Positions 14,119-21,032 of a stretch of DNA of 24,954 nt are shown here, piece by piece (position 1 is the stretch's first letter; the number at the start of each line of letters is the position of its first letter). The stretch comes from an uncultured Candidatus Saccharibacteria bacterium (GTDB lineage: Bacteria > Patescibacteriota > Saccharimonadia > Saccharimonadales > Saccharimonadaceae). Where the stretch lies: contig CARBES010000014.1 of NCBI GenBank assembly GCA_948944455.1, forward strand, positions 1 through 24,954, in the 5' to 3' direction. Made by a program: the position numbers and the translations under genes. The notes under the pieces are model-generated. The model was given only the letters and a program-made list of their open reading frames with translations, made no database searches and was not told where the DNA came from.

Positions 14119-14835
14119 TTATATCTGTGCGTGAGCGTTAGCGGTGTTATGTTGATAAAACTGATAACCAAACTCTTCGGCTAAGATCTTGTTCGTCAAG
14201 ACATGGTTTTTATCGTTTTTCGTCTGGCAAATTAATCGCTTAAGCCGCTTTTTCGCTCGCTTAGCGTCTTTTATTGAGTATTCGCGCGAAAAAACCGCCT
14301 CGTAAGTTTCGTCTTCCGTGACAACGATAGCGCGATTGCAACGGTAGTACATAAAGGCGGCGATATCGTTCGGAGAGAAGGTGCTGTTGCTGTTCGGGTG
14401 ATTATGAACTAGGGTTGTTTCATGGAAAAGAGTGGACGGCGAGATTATTTGACCGATGCGAACCATGCTCTCGTGGAAATTCGAGACCTCTGCAAGTTTC
14501 GTGCCAGTTTCGCTAAAGATCGCCAGAACTTCTACTTCTTCGTTTCGAATTGCCTGCATTACAGAATACAGTGTTGGACCATGGTCGGTAAAACGCGCGG
14601 CGAAGGTCGGCATTGGTCTCTTTGCCAAAACTGCCTTGAGATCGTAGGAGAAAGAAATGAAGAATATGTATCCAAAGATGGCAAGAACGACTATGCCGAC
14701 AAGCCCAAGGATGAGCGCACCTGTGGAGAGATGACTCCCCGAGATGCTTCTAGCGATCATTCCGGCAGAAAACAAGCACGCTGGATGGGCTATGCCTTTA
14801 AGAACGAAAAACAGATACCGGATGGGACGGTTCAC
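14119..14835 (-). CDS. Membrane-anchored JAMM/MPN-like metallopeptidase candidate
   Basis: JAB/MPN metallopeptidases bind zinc through H-x-H-x10-D and an upstream Glu. Here H144-N-H146-P...S-P-N-D157 matches exactly within LVHNHPNSNSTFSPNDIAAF, and Glu residues occur in the preceding strand (EVEVLAIFSETG). Two hydrophobic segments fill the N-terminal third (LFFVLKGIAHPACLFSAGMI and ALILGLVGIVVLAIFGYIFF), placing the domain on one membrane face. The C-terminal part is basic (KDAKRAKKRLKRLICQ). The GTG at 14835 is preferred because AAAGGAA lies 11 nt upstream; the TTG at 14865 would add 10 residues. A consensus promoter lies at 14898-14926. Substrate unknown; no ubiquitin-like partner is visible nearby. 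Confidence 0.75.
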   Translation of the reverse strand: MNRPIRYLFFVLKGIAHPACLFSAGMIARSISGSHLSTGALILGLVGIVVLAIFGYIFFISFSYDLKAVLAKRPMPTFAARFTDHGPTLYSVMQAIRNEEVEVLAIFSETGTKLAEVSNFHESMVRIGQIISPSTLFHETTLVHNHPNSNSTFSPNDIAAFMYYRCNRAIVVTEDETYEAVFSREYSIKDAKRAKKRLKRLICQTKNDKNHVLTNKILAEEFGYQFYQHNTANAHAQI

Positions 14836-14897
14836 GGAAAAACACTTCCTTTCGCGTATTATCAAAGATGTTAACTAACTAGGGTGTACCTCCTACC

Positions 14898-14926
14898 ATT
14901 TTATCACACTTTTTCAGTTTTGTCAA
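14898..14926 (-). promoter_or_regulatory. Consensus promoter of the JAMM-like gene
   Basis: On the minus strand: TTGACA (14926-14921), 17 bp, TAAAAT (14903-14898). GGAGG occurs just downstream of the start point with no suitably spaced ATG. Confidence 0.85.
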
Positions 14927-14941
14927 TACATAATCATAGGG

Positions 14942-15127
14942 AATAAGGTAAAGAAGTAGTTTTAAATAATACTTTCTAATAGTGAGTCTACTATTCTTTT
15001 CTCGGCCCGCGTCGCCATATCCCGTCGTCACGGGCATGGCGCGCTTAACCTCGCCCGTAGGCTCCGGATGACCTCGAAAAGACTATTAACAAACTACTAC
15101 ATTATTATTTATTATCTTTTCCTTATT
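14942..15127. repeat. Left palindromic boundary element
   Basis: Nested inverted repeats: AATAAGGTAAAGA (14942-14954) against TCTTTTCCTTATT (15115-15127), and AGTAGTTT (14955-14962) against AAACTACT (15091-15098). Further in, AATAGT/ACTATT form a small hairpin. The GC-rich core holds a strong hairpin: GCCAT (15014-15018) and CCCGT (15021-15025) pair with ACGGG (15030-15034) and ATGGC (15036-15040). No ORF. Similar in plan, not in core sequence, to the right element at 15580-15771. Confidence 0.7.
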
Positions 15128-15150
15128 TCTTCATCCTCCCTATGATTACT

Positions 15151-15384
15151 CTATATGGCTAGACAACGGAGGGAGAGATACCAACGACGTTCAGTAGATA
15201 TGCTCAAGGACGCCATAGTGCCATCTGGCCAGAAAGCAAGTTGATATACTTTAGGATATTCGCCAAGTTCTAGGCTAAGCGAAGTCCAGCCAGCATAAGC
15301 GGCTCCGCCATAATAATAGGAATATCGCTCTACGGCATAATACCCGCTACGGACGAAGAAAAGCGTGTCGTCCGCAGCGGGGAT
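15151..15384 (-). pseudogene. C-terminal FISUMP-domain fragment, minus strand, no start codon
   Basis: FISUMP (Fib_succ_major, C-type-lectin-like) domains end with a G-x-x-x-R-C motif and occur in surface proteins. This frame is open for 77 codons between stops and reads IPAADDTLFFVRSGYY, then YSYYYGGAAYAGWTSL, WPDGTMASLSI and finally ERRWYLSLRCLAI before TAG. No usable start codon, promoter or N-terminal domain is present, so it cannot be expressed as it stands. It shares V-R-S-G at its beginning and L-R-C-L-A-I at its end with the plus-strand fragment, while the residues between differ. It may be a silent donor cassette or a relic of a duplicated gene. Confidence 0.65.
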
Positions 15385-15564
15385 TTAGACCGTGGCGCAT
15401 CGTTCATCTGGAGCGCAGGTACAGTAGGATATGGCTGGTCGCCACGATCATTGGATAAAATAAACGAGGTTGAGAGTTTGTATTTTTACAAGGATGGCGT
15501 AGGGCCAAACGCAAAATATTATCGCCATGTTGGCCGTCCCCTCCGTTGCCTAGCCATAGAGTAA
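15274..15564 (+). pseudogene. C-terminal FISUMP-domain fragment, plus strand, no start codon
   Basis: Open for 96 codons from a TAG at 15271 to TAA at 15562-15564 without a proper start. The domain-like part runs from VVRSGDLDRGASFIWSAG through VGYGWSPRSLDKINEVESLY, FYKDGVGPNAKYYRHVG and ends RPLRCLAIE, matching the typical FISUMP finish (Y-W-S, L-Y-F, V-x-P, R-x-x-G-x-x-x-R-C). The first 30 codons (before VVRSG) overlap the antisense of the other fragment and are probably not domain sequence. The middle differs from the minus-strand fragment but the two ends are shared. The same interpretations apply: silent cassette or gene relic. Confidence 0.65.
15343..15381. repeat. Central inverted repeat where the two FISUMP fragments meet
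   Basis: CCCGCTACGGACGA (15343-15356) and TCGTCCGCAGCGGG (15368-15381) match at 13 of 14 positions with an 11-nt spacer. Each arm encodes V-R-S-G outward from the centre, so both fragments begin at the same codons. Confidence 0.8.
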
Positions 15565-15579
15565 TATCAAGGGAGGATG

Positions 15580-15771
15580 AAGGAAAAGATAAATGATAGT
15601 GTATGGATTAGATTAATTCTAGACTTTCAGAAACCATGGCGCTACGACGCCTCGGGCTGAGCCGGGTCTGAATCACGGCCTGCGTTAGCGGGTTCGATTC
15701 AGAGAGGCTCACCCCTGGTTGAAGAAAGTCTAGAATTAACTAACCCGAGGATATATTATCTTTTCCTTATT
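15580..15771. repeat. Right palindromic boundary element
   Basis: Outer repeats: AAGGAAAAGATAA (15580-15592) against TTATCTTTTCCTTATT (15756-15771, a 16-base exact copy of 15112-15127). Inside, a perfect 16-bp inverted repeat, TTAATTCTAGACTTTC (15613-15628) against its complement at 15724-15739, encloses a structured core (see the next entry). No ORF. It ends directly before the dnaE -10 box. Confidence 0.75.
15613..15739. other. Cruciform or structured-RNA core with a predicted three-way junction
   Basis: A perfect 16-bp closing stem, then ACCA/TGGT. One branch is GGCG-CTACGA-CGCC (about 15638-15651). The other is long: TGAGCC/GGCTCA (15658-15663/15706-15711), TCTGAATC/GATTCAGA (15667-15674/15696-15703) and an apical CCTGC-GTTA-GCGGG. 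It could be an RNA or a recombination palindrome; no promoter of the local type precedes it on either strand. Confidence 0.6.
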
Positions 15772-15776
15772 CATGC

Positions 15777-15788
15777 TATAATATTCTC
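15777..15788 (+). promoter_or_regulatory. -10 box six bases before ATG: leaderless promoter of dnaE
   Basis: TGC-TATAAT (15777-15782), 6 nt, ATG at 15789. No -35 and no ribosome-binding site. Confidence 0.65.
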
Positions 15789-18700
15789 ATGACGGAGGTA
15801 ACCAAGGGCGACGAGCCGCTAAAAGTTAGCGATTTTGTCCATCTGCATAACCATACTCATTACTCTCTGCTGGATGGTCTAACTAAGATTCCAGAGTTAG
15901 TTGACTTTGTTAAAAATCAGGGTATGGAAGCGGTCGCAGTAACCGATCATGGTACAATGAGCGGCTTGGTTGAACTCTATAAGACTTGTAACGACGCTGG
16001 AATTAAGCCGATCTTGGGCCTAGAAGCGTATGTCGCAGCGCGACGCAAGGAAGATCATGACCCAGCTCATGATAAGCAACGTTTTCATATTACTTTGTTG
16101 GCTATGAACAATCAAGGTTTTCAGAACCTTTGTCATATGATGTCGGAAGCAGAAATTCACGGTCGCTATTACCGGCCACGCATCGACCACGCCCTGATGG
16201 AAGAATCAAGTGAGGGGGTGATCTGTCTGAGCGGTTGTGCTGGTTCGGAGATTTCAGAAGCGATTCGGGCAAATGACCTCAAACGTGCTCGTGAATTAAT
16301 TGATTGGTATCACGGAGTGTTTGGTGACCGGTTTTATCTCGAGATGCAAGACCATGGTCATCCAGATTCGCCGACGCATTGGGATGTTCAGAATCAGATT
16401 AATGAACAACTGATGAAATTTTCAGAAGAAACCGGAATCCCACTAGTAGTAACTTGTGATGCTCATTATCTGCGTCATGACCAGCAGGACACTCATGAAG
16501 TTTTGCTTTGTGTTGGTACGGCCTCAAACCTGTCGAACCCAAACCGCATGTCGCTGAAAGATTTCGAACTGCACGTTATTCCGCCGCAAGAGATTATCGA
16601 GCGTTGGAGTAAGACTTGTCCAGAAGCCGTGCGCAATTCGCGTCGGATTGCTGATCGTTGCAATGTCGATTTGCAGCTTGGTCGTATCTTGATCCCGAAG
16701 TTTCCGGTACCAGAGGGCGAAGATGAAAAGTCCTATCTAGATAAGCTTGTTTTTCAAGGCTTAGTTTATCGTTACTGCGGGTATAAGCTAGAAGACACTG
16801 TAGACCTGGCCGTGCCAGAGTGCCGCAAGTTGCTTGAGGAGGCCGACAAGGCCGAGGAGCGCAAAGACGAAACGAAGAAAATTCTTCCACGCATCGATTA
16901 TGAGCTCGGCGTAGTCGATAAGATGGGCTACAACGGATACTTCTTAATTGTACAAGACTTCATTAACTGGGGTAAAAGTCAGCGGATCGTTTTTGGCCCG
17001 GGGCGTGGCTCGGCGGCTGGTAGTATTTTGGCGTTTGCGTTGAGAATTACCGAGCTAGACCCGCTGAAATATGACCTACTTTTTGAGCGCTTCCTGAATC
17101 CAGACCGTATTTCGATGCCAGATATCGATACCGATATCCAGGATACTCGTCGTGACGAGGTGATTCAGTATTGTACTGAAAAATATGGCGCCGCGCGAGT
17201 TTCGAATATTGCGACCTTCGGTAAAATGATGGCGAAAAACGCTGTGCGTGACGTGGCGCGGGTGCTAGAAGTACCCTATGCGGAGGCGGACAAGTTGGCG
17301 AAGCTGGTGCCGGATCCGGTGCAAGGTCATCATGTTCATCTCGACGACGCTATTAAAGATGTCCCTGAGTTGAAACAAGAGTACGAGACTAATCCAACCT
17401 CAAAGGAGGTGCTAGACTTTGCGCGCCAGCTTGAGGGGACGATTCGTAACCATGGCGTTCACGCCTGTGGTGTGATTATTGCGCCAGACGATCTTGAGAA
17501 GTTCCTCCCGCTTGAAGTTTCTGCCAAAGGTCCAATTGCGGCGCAGTTCCCGATGGGCCAAGTCGAGGAAATGGGCTTGCTCAAGATGGACTTCTTGGGC
17601 CTTTCCAACTTAAGCGTGATTAATAACGCACTCCGAATGATCCGGAAAGTATATAAGGATGATGTTGATTTGGTGCATTTGCCGCTGGACGATGCGAAAA
17701 CTTACGAGTTACTCCAACGAGCTGAGACGACCGGTGTCTTCCAGTTAGAATCGGCCGGCATGAAGCGCTATCTCAAAGACCTTCAGGCGAACCGTTTTGA
17801 GGATATTATCGCTATGGTGGCCCTCTATCGCCCGGGTCCAATGCAGTTCATTGACCAGTTCATTCGTCGCAAACACGGCGAGGAACCGATTACTTACCTC
17901 CATCCGGGGCTGGAGAACTCGCTCAAGGATACCTATGGTATTATGATCTACCAGGAGCAGTTCATGCAGATTTCGCGCGAATGGTGTGGTTTTACTGGTG
18001 GCCAGGCCGATACACTTCGTAAGGCGGTCGGTAAGAAGAAAGTTGACCTCATGAATAAGGTAAAGCCGCAGTTTATTGAGGGTGCGATCAAGATTGGTGG
18101 GGCGACTGAGGAGATTGCTGAGGAGTTCTGGCGCGAGCTACTTGACTTCGCGAACTACTGTTTCAACAAATCGCACGCGGCGTGCTATGGCTTGGTTGCG
18201 TACTGGACGGCGTATCTCAAGGCGCATTATCCGGACGCTTTCATGGCGGCGCTAATGACCGCCGATATGCGCTGGACCGATCGTCTCGCGATCGAGATCT
18301 CTGAGTGTAAGCGTATGGGAATTCCAGTGCTCGGTCCCGATATTAACGAATCTTATGGTGATTTTGGTATTGTTGGTACTGAGCGAAAGATTCGCTTTGG
18401 TTTGTCGGGCATTAAGTCGATGGGCAAAGCTTTGGTTGAGGAATTCGTCATCCCAGAACGCGATAAAAACGGACCATTTAAATCGGTTTGCGACTTTGCG
18501 GCGCGCGTTAATTCGAGCAAGTTTAATAAAAAATCTTGGGAAGCGGCGATCAAGACTGGTGCTTTTGACGGTTTCGCTAATCGGAGTGATTTGCTATTTA
18601 ATCTTGAACAGATCCAAGCCTATGGCGCTAAACGGCAAAAAGATGCTGCCTCAGGCCAGACCGATCTATTCGGTGCTATGGGTGACGCCGGCGCGATTCC

Positions 18701-19553
18701 GGAACCAGAAATTAAAAAGGCTCCAGGCGTAATTCCTGAGAAGGAACAGCTGCTCTGGGAACGTGATTTGATGGGGCTGTATATTTCTAGCCATCCGCTT
18801 GATAAGTATGAAACTTATTTTGAGGAACAGACCCATCCGTACGATCTCGTGACGGCCGAGAATGATGGCCGCGTCGTCACGGTGGGCGGGATTATTAGCG
18901 CTGTCCGCACGATTATGACCAAGAGTAATACCCGTATGGCTTTTGTAAAGATTGAAAACAAGGTAGCCGAGCAGGAATTTATCGTTTTCCCGAGCCTCTA
19001 TGAGACCGTGGGCGCAAAACTGGAGCAGGATAACGTCATCAAGGTGACTGGCCGCGTCAATGCGCGCGATAAAGAGGGGAACATTTCGAGCGAGGTTAAA
19101 ATTATTGCTGATACCGTAGAAATCATTCCTGATACGGTACTTGAGAGCTATCAGCCAACTGGGCAAAAACTTCCTCTGCCAAAGGCAGCGGCGCCTCGTC
19201 CGGCTCGCCGAAGTCGCGCCTCAAGCGTGAGCGAGGGTGGCATGCGTGGCGGCGGTGGTTACCACGCTCCGGCGCCAATCGTCGATGATACTCCGCGGCG
19301 CATCGTCACTCCACCGAAAGATCCGCGTCGCGAGAAGCTTTATGTTCTTGTTGAAAACCCGAATGATGTTGACACGCTTAATGAAATTCGCCACCTTTGC
19401 GAGTTAAATCCGGGAGTACAAGAGATTATCATGGTCTTGAAAGACGCTTCAGGGAAACGCCCAGTGCGCCTGCCTTTTAAGGTAGAGATTGACGAAGATT
19501 TGACCAAGCCTCTAGCTGATCTGCTTGGCGATCAATGCGTAAAAGTGCAATAA
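15789..19553 (+). CDS. dnaE: DNA polymerase III alpha subunit
   Basis: DnaE is the replicative polymerase. The 1254 residues show, in order: an N-terminal PHP domain (VHLHNHTHYSLLDG at 17-30, AVTDHG near 56); the polymerase palm with FGPGRGSAAGS, PDIDTDIQD (D445 and D447, the counterparts of Escherichia coli D401 and D403) and KMDFLGL (D601, the third catalytic Asp); the fingers segment FNKSHAACYGLVAYWTAYLK; an HhH region; and an OB-fold around 1030-1110 (VTVGGIISAV...FVKIEN). A Pro/Gly/Arg-rich linker near 1145-1165 (PARRSRASSVSEGGMRGGGG) precedes a C-terminal domain. The start is fixed by the -10/ATG spacing and the PHP motif close behind. It is convergent with eno. Confidence 0.97.
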   Translation: MTEVTKGDEPLKVSDFVHLHNHTHYSLLDGLTKIPELVDFVKNQGMEAVAVTDHGTMSGLVELYKTCNDAGIKPILGLEAYVAARRKEDHDPAHDKQRFHITLLAMNNQGFQNLCHMMSEAEIHGRYYRPRIDHALMEESSEGVICLSGCAGSEISEAIRANDLKRARELIDWYHGVFGDRFYLEMQDHGHPDSPTHWDVQNQINEQLMKFSEETGIPLVVTCDAHYLRHDQQDTHEVLLCVGTASNLSNPNRMSLKDFELHVIPPQEIIERWSKTCPEAVRNSRRIADRCNVDLQLGRILIPKFPVPEGEDEKSYLDKLVFQGLVYRYCGYKLEDTVDLAVPECRKLLEEADKAEERKDETKKILPRIDYELGVVDKMGYNGYFLIVQDFINWGKSQRIVFGPGRGSAAGSILAFALRITELDPLKYDLLFERFLNPDRISMPDIDTDIQDTRRDEVIQYCTEKYGAARVSNIATFGKMMAKNAVRDVARVLEVPYAEADKLAKLVPDPVQGHHVHLDDAIKDVPELKQEYETNPTSKEVLDFARQLEGTIRNHGVHACGVIIAPDDLEKFLPLEVSAKGPIAAQFPMGQVEEMGLLKMDFLGLSNLSVINNALRMIRKVYKDDVDLVHLPLDDAKTYELLQRAETTGVFQLESAGMKRYLKDLQANRFEDIIAMVALYRPGPMQFIDQFIRRKHGEEPITYLHPGLENSLKDTYGIMIYQEQFMQISREWCGFTGGQADTLRKAVGKKKVDLMNKVKPQFIEGAIKIGGATEEIAEEFWRELLDFANYCFNKSHAACYGLVAYWTAYLKAHYPDAFMAALMTADMRWTDRLAIEISECKRMGIPVLGPDINESYGDFGIVGTERKIRFGLSGIKSMGKALVEEFVIPERDKNGPFKSVCDFAARVNSSKFNKKSWEAAIKTGAFDGFANRSDLLFNLEQIQAYGAKRQKDAASGQTDLFGAMGDAGAIPEPEIKKAPGVIPEKEQLLWERDLMGLYISSHPLDKYETYFEEQTHPYDLVTAENDGRVVTVGGIISAVRTIMTKSNTRMAFVKIENKVAEQEFIVFPSLYETVGAKLEQDNVIKVTGRVNARDKEGNISSEVKIIADTVEIIPDTVLESYQPTGQKLPLPKAAAPRPARRSRASSVSEGGMRGGGGYHAPAPIVDDTPRRIVTPPKDPRREKLYVLVENPNDVDTLNEIRHLCELNPGVQEIIMVLKDASGKRPVRLPFKVEIDEDLTKPLADLLGDQCVKVQ

Positions 19554-19628
19554 GCCTAGAATAGACATTTCCATATCGAATCCGAAAAGAGTCCTAATCT
19601 ATTTTCCGGTCCAACATCCGGAGAACCA

Positions 19629-19652
19629 AAGCCCCTCCAGTCGGAGGGGCTT
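19629..19652. terminator. Bidirectional terminator between dnaE and eno
   Basis: The perfect 10-bp stem AAGCCCCTCC / GGAGGGGCTT has a 4-nt loop and short T runs on both sides, lying between convergent genes. Confidence 0.8.
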
Positions 19653-19673
19653 AACTTTTGATTAAGTTGTAAT

Positions 19674-20957
19674 CTATTTGAACGGGTTTGCAAGCTTGAG
19701 ATCTGGACGATCCTCTGCGATACGCATCAGCTCATTGTACTTGCAGATACGCTCTGAGCGCGAGAGGGAACCAGTCTTGATTTGACCAGCACCAAGCCCG
19801 ACCGCAAGATGCGCAATAGAAGTATCCTCGGTTTCGCCAGAACGGTGCGACATAACAGTGTTATATCCGGTCGACTTGGCCAACTTGACTGCTGTGATAG
19901 TTTCGCTCAAAGTCCCGATCTGATTCGGCTTAATCAGAATCGCGTTTCCAGCACCTTCATCAATACCTTTTTGTAGCAATTTTGCATTTGTAACAAAAAG
20001 GTCGTCACCGACTAATTGGATTCGGTTGCCAAGACGCTCAGTTAGTGTGCGCCAACCCTCCCAGTCATGCTCGTCGAGTCCATCTTCGATCGTCACGACC
20101 GGATAATTGTCAATAATCCAGTTGTACCAGTCCACCATGTCGTTGGAAGTCTTCCAAGAGCCGTCAGTCTTGAGCTCATAATGGTCATGGTTCCAAAATT
20201 CGGATGCCGCCACGTCCATGCCCATTGCAATATCTTCGCCTGGACGATAACCTGCCGCCTCAATTGCCAGCATGATACATTCCAGTGGCTCGTTATTACC
20301 GTCACGGACTTTCGGACCGTAACCGCCTTCATCGCCCACCATGACTGGGTAGCCACGATCTTTCAAAACCCGCTTCAGGGCATGAAAAACTTCTGCACCC
20401 ATGCGCACGGCTTCGCCAATCGTTCCGGCTCCGATCGGCAGAATCATATACTCCTGAAAGTCAGTTGCCCAATCCGCATGCGCGCCACCATTCATGACAT
20501 TCATCATAGGCATTGGTAACGACATTTCACTCGTCGTGCCAGCAATTGCGGCGACATACTGGTAAAATGGTAAATTCTTCGCCTTAGCGGCAGCCTTTGC
20601 GGTTGCGAGCGAAACCGCGAGGATGGCGTTCGCACCGAGCTTGCTTTTATTTTCGGTGCCGTCCAAGTCTAGCATTAAACGGTCGACCTGCTCTTGGTTG
20701 GCCGAATTACCAACTAAGAGGTCGTGGATCTCATGATTCACGTTCCAAACTGCTTTAGCTACGCTTTTACCATTATAATATTTTGGGTCACCGTCCCGAA
20801 GCTCAAGAGCTTCACCTTCGCCAGTTGATGCTCCTGATGGCACGATTGCTCTCGCAGCTTGCCCTGAAGCCAAAAAGACGTCCGCTTCGACGGTTGGGTT
20901 GCCACGGCTATCTAGCACTTGTCGTGCCTTTATATCTCTAATTACAAAATTATCCAT
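19674..20957 (-). CDS. eno: Enolase
   Basis: Enolase converts 2-phosphoglycerate to phosphoenolpyruvate in glycolysis. The 427-residue protein has the full family pattern: ARQVLDSRGNPTVEADV at the N-terminus, PSGASTGEGEALELRDGD, NVMNGGAHAD, GDEGGYGP, MDVAASEF, IEDGLDEHDWEGW, LVGDDLFVTN, K343 in ILIKPNQIGT and SHRSGETEDT. Metal-binding Asp/Glu residues and the catalytic Glu of GDEGGY and Lys343 are present. The length is normal. The ATG at 20957 stands 6 nt after TATAAT, without a ribosome-binding site, so the mRNA is probably leaderless. The upstream region is shared with the divergent gene at 21033. In organisms with such small genomes, glycolysis is often the main energy route. Confidence 0.98.
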   Translation of the reverse strand: MDNFVIRDIKARQVLDSRGNPTVEADVFLASGQAARAIVPSGASTGEGEALELRDGDPKYYNGKSVAKAVWNVNHEIHDLLVGNSANQEQVDRLMLDLDGTENKSKLGANAILAVSLATAKAAAKAKNLPFYQYVAAIAGTTSEMSLPMPMMNVMNGGAHADWATDFQEYMILPIGAGTIGEAVRMGAEVFHALKRVLKDRGYPVMVGDEGGYGPKVRDGNNEPLECIMLAIEAAGYRPGEDIAMGMDVAASEFWNHDHYELKTDGSWKTSNDMVDWYNWIIDNYPVVTIEDGLDEHDWEGWRTLTERLGNRIQLVGDDLFVTNAKLLQKGIDEGAGNAILIKPNQIGTLSETITAVKLAKSTGYNTVMSHRSGETEDTSIAHLAVGLGAGQIKTGSLSRSERICKYNELMRIAEDRPDLKLANPFK

Positions 20958-20969
20958 AGGCTAATTATA
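20958..20969 (-). promoter_or_regulatory. -10 box six bases before ATG: leaderless promoter of eno
   Basis: On the minus strand: TGT-TATAAT (20969-20964), 6 nt, ATG at 20957. No -35 is visible. Confidence 0.65.
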
Positions 20970-21001
20970 ACACGCTTTTAGCTTTTGCTTTTTAAGATTC
21001 G

Positions 21002-21010
21002 TGCTATAAT
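21002..21010 (+). promoter_or_regulatory. Extended -10 promoter of the 21033 gene
   Basis: TGC-TATAAT (-10 at 21005-21010), with only a weak TTTTGC/TTGCTT upstream. AAGGAGGG follows before the ATG at 21033. Confidence 0.6.
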
Positions 21011-21032
21011 TGAGGTAAAGTTAAGGAGGGAA

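Larger units (their letters stand above)
15111..15592. repeat. Long imperfect inverted repeat enclosing two FISUMP fragments
   Basis: The left arm (about 15112-15174) and right arm (about 15538-15592) are reverse complements over about 55 bp with small gaps. Each arm holds the last codons of a FISUMP fragment plus its 3' flank (GTAAT...GGGAGGATGAAG...GGAAAAGATAA). The left arm has an extra 7 nt near AAATAAGG and an extra TA beside the stop. Confidence 0.8.

Noticed and set aside
14422..14874. A 150-codon plus-strand ORF opposite the JAMM-like gene.
   Set aside because: There is no promoter or ribosome-binding site, while the minus strand has a consensus promoter, membrane helices and a metal-binding motif.
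15613..15739. A possible tRNA, because the core contains GGTTCGATTC, which looks like a T-arm.
   Set aside because: The flanking bases do not form the 5-bp T-stem, no anticodon arm or CCA-bearing acceptor stem can be drawn, and the same bases pair better in a different long helix.
14930..15788. A CRISPR array or insertion sequence in the long non-coding block.
   Set aside because: There are no regularly spaced direct repeats and no transposase. Repeats are inverted and occur four times at uneven distances.
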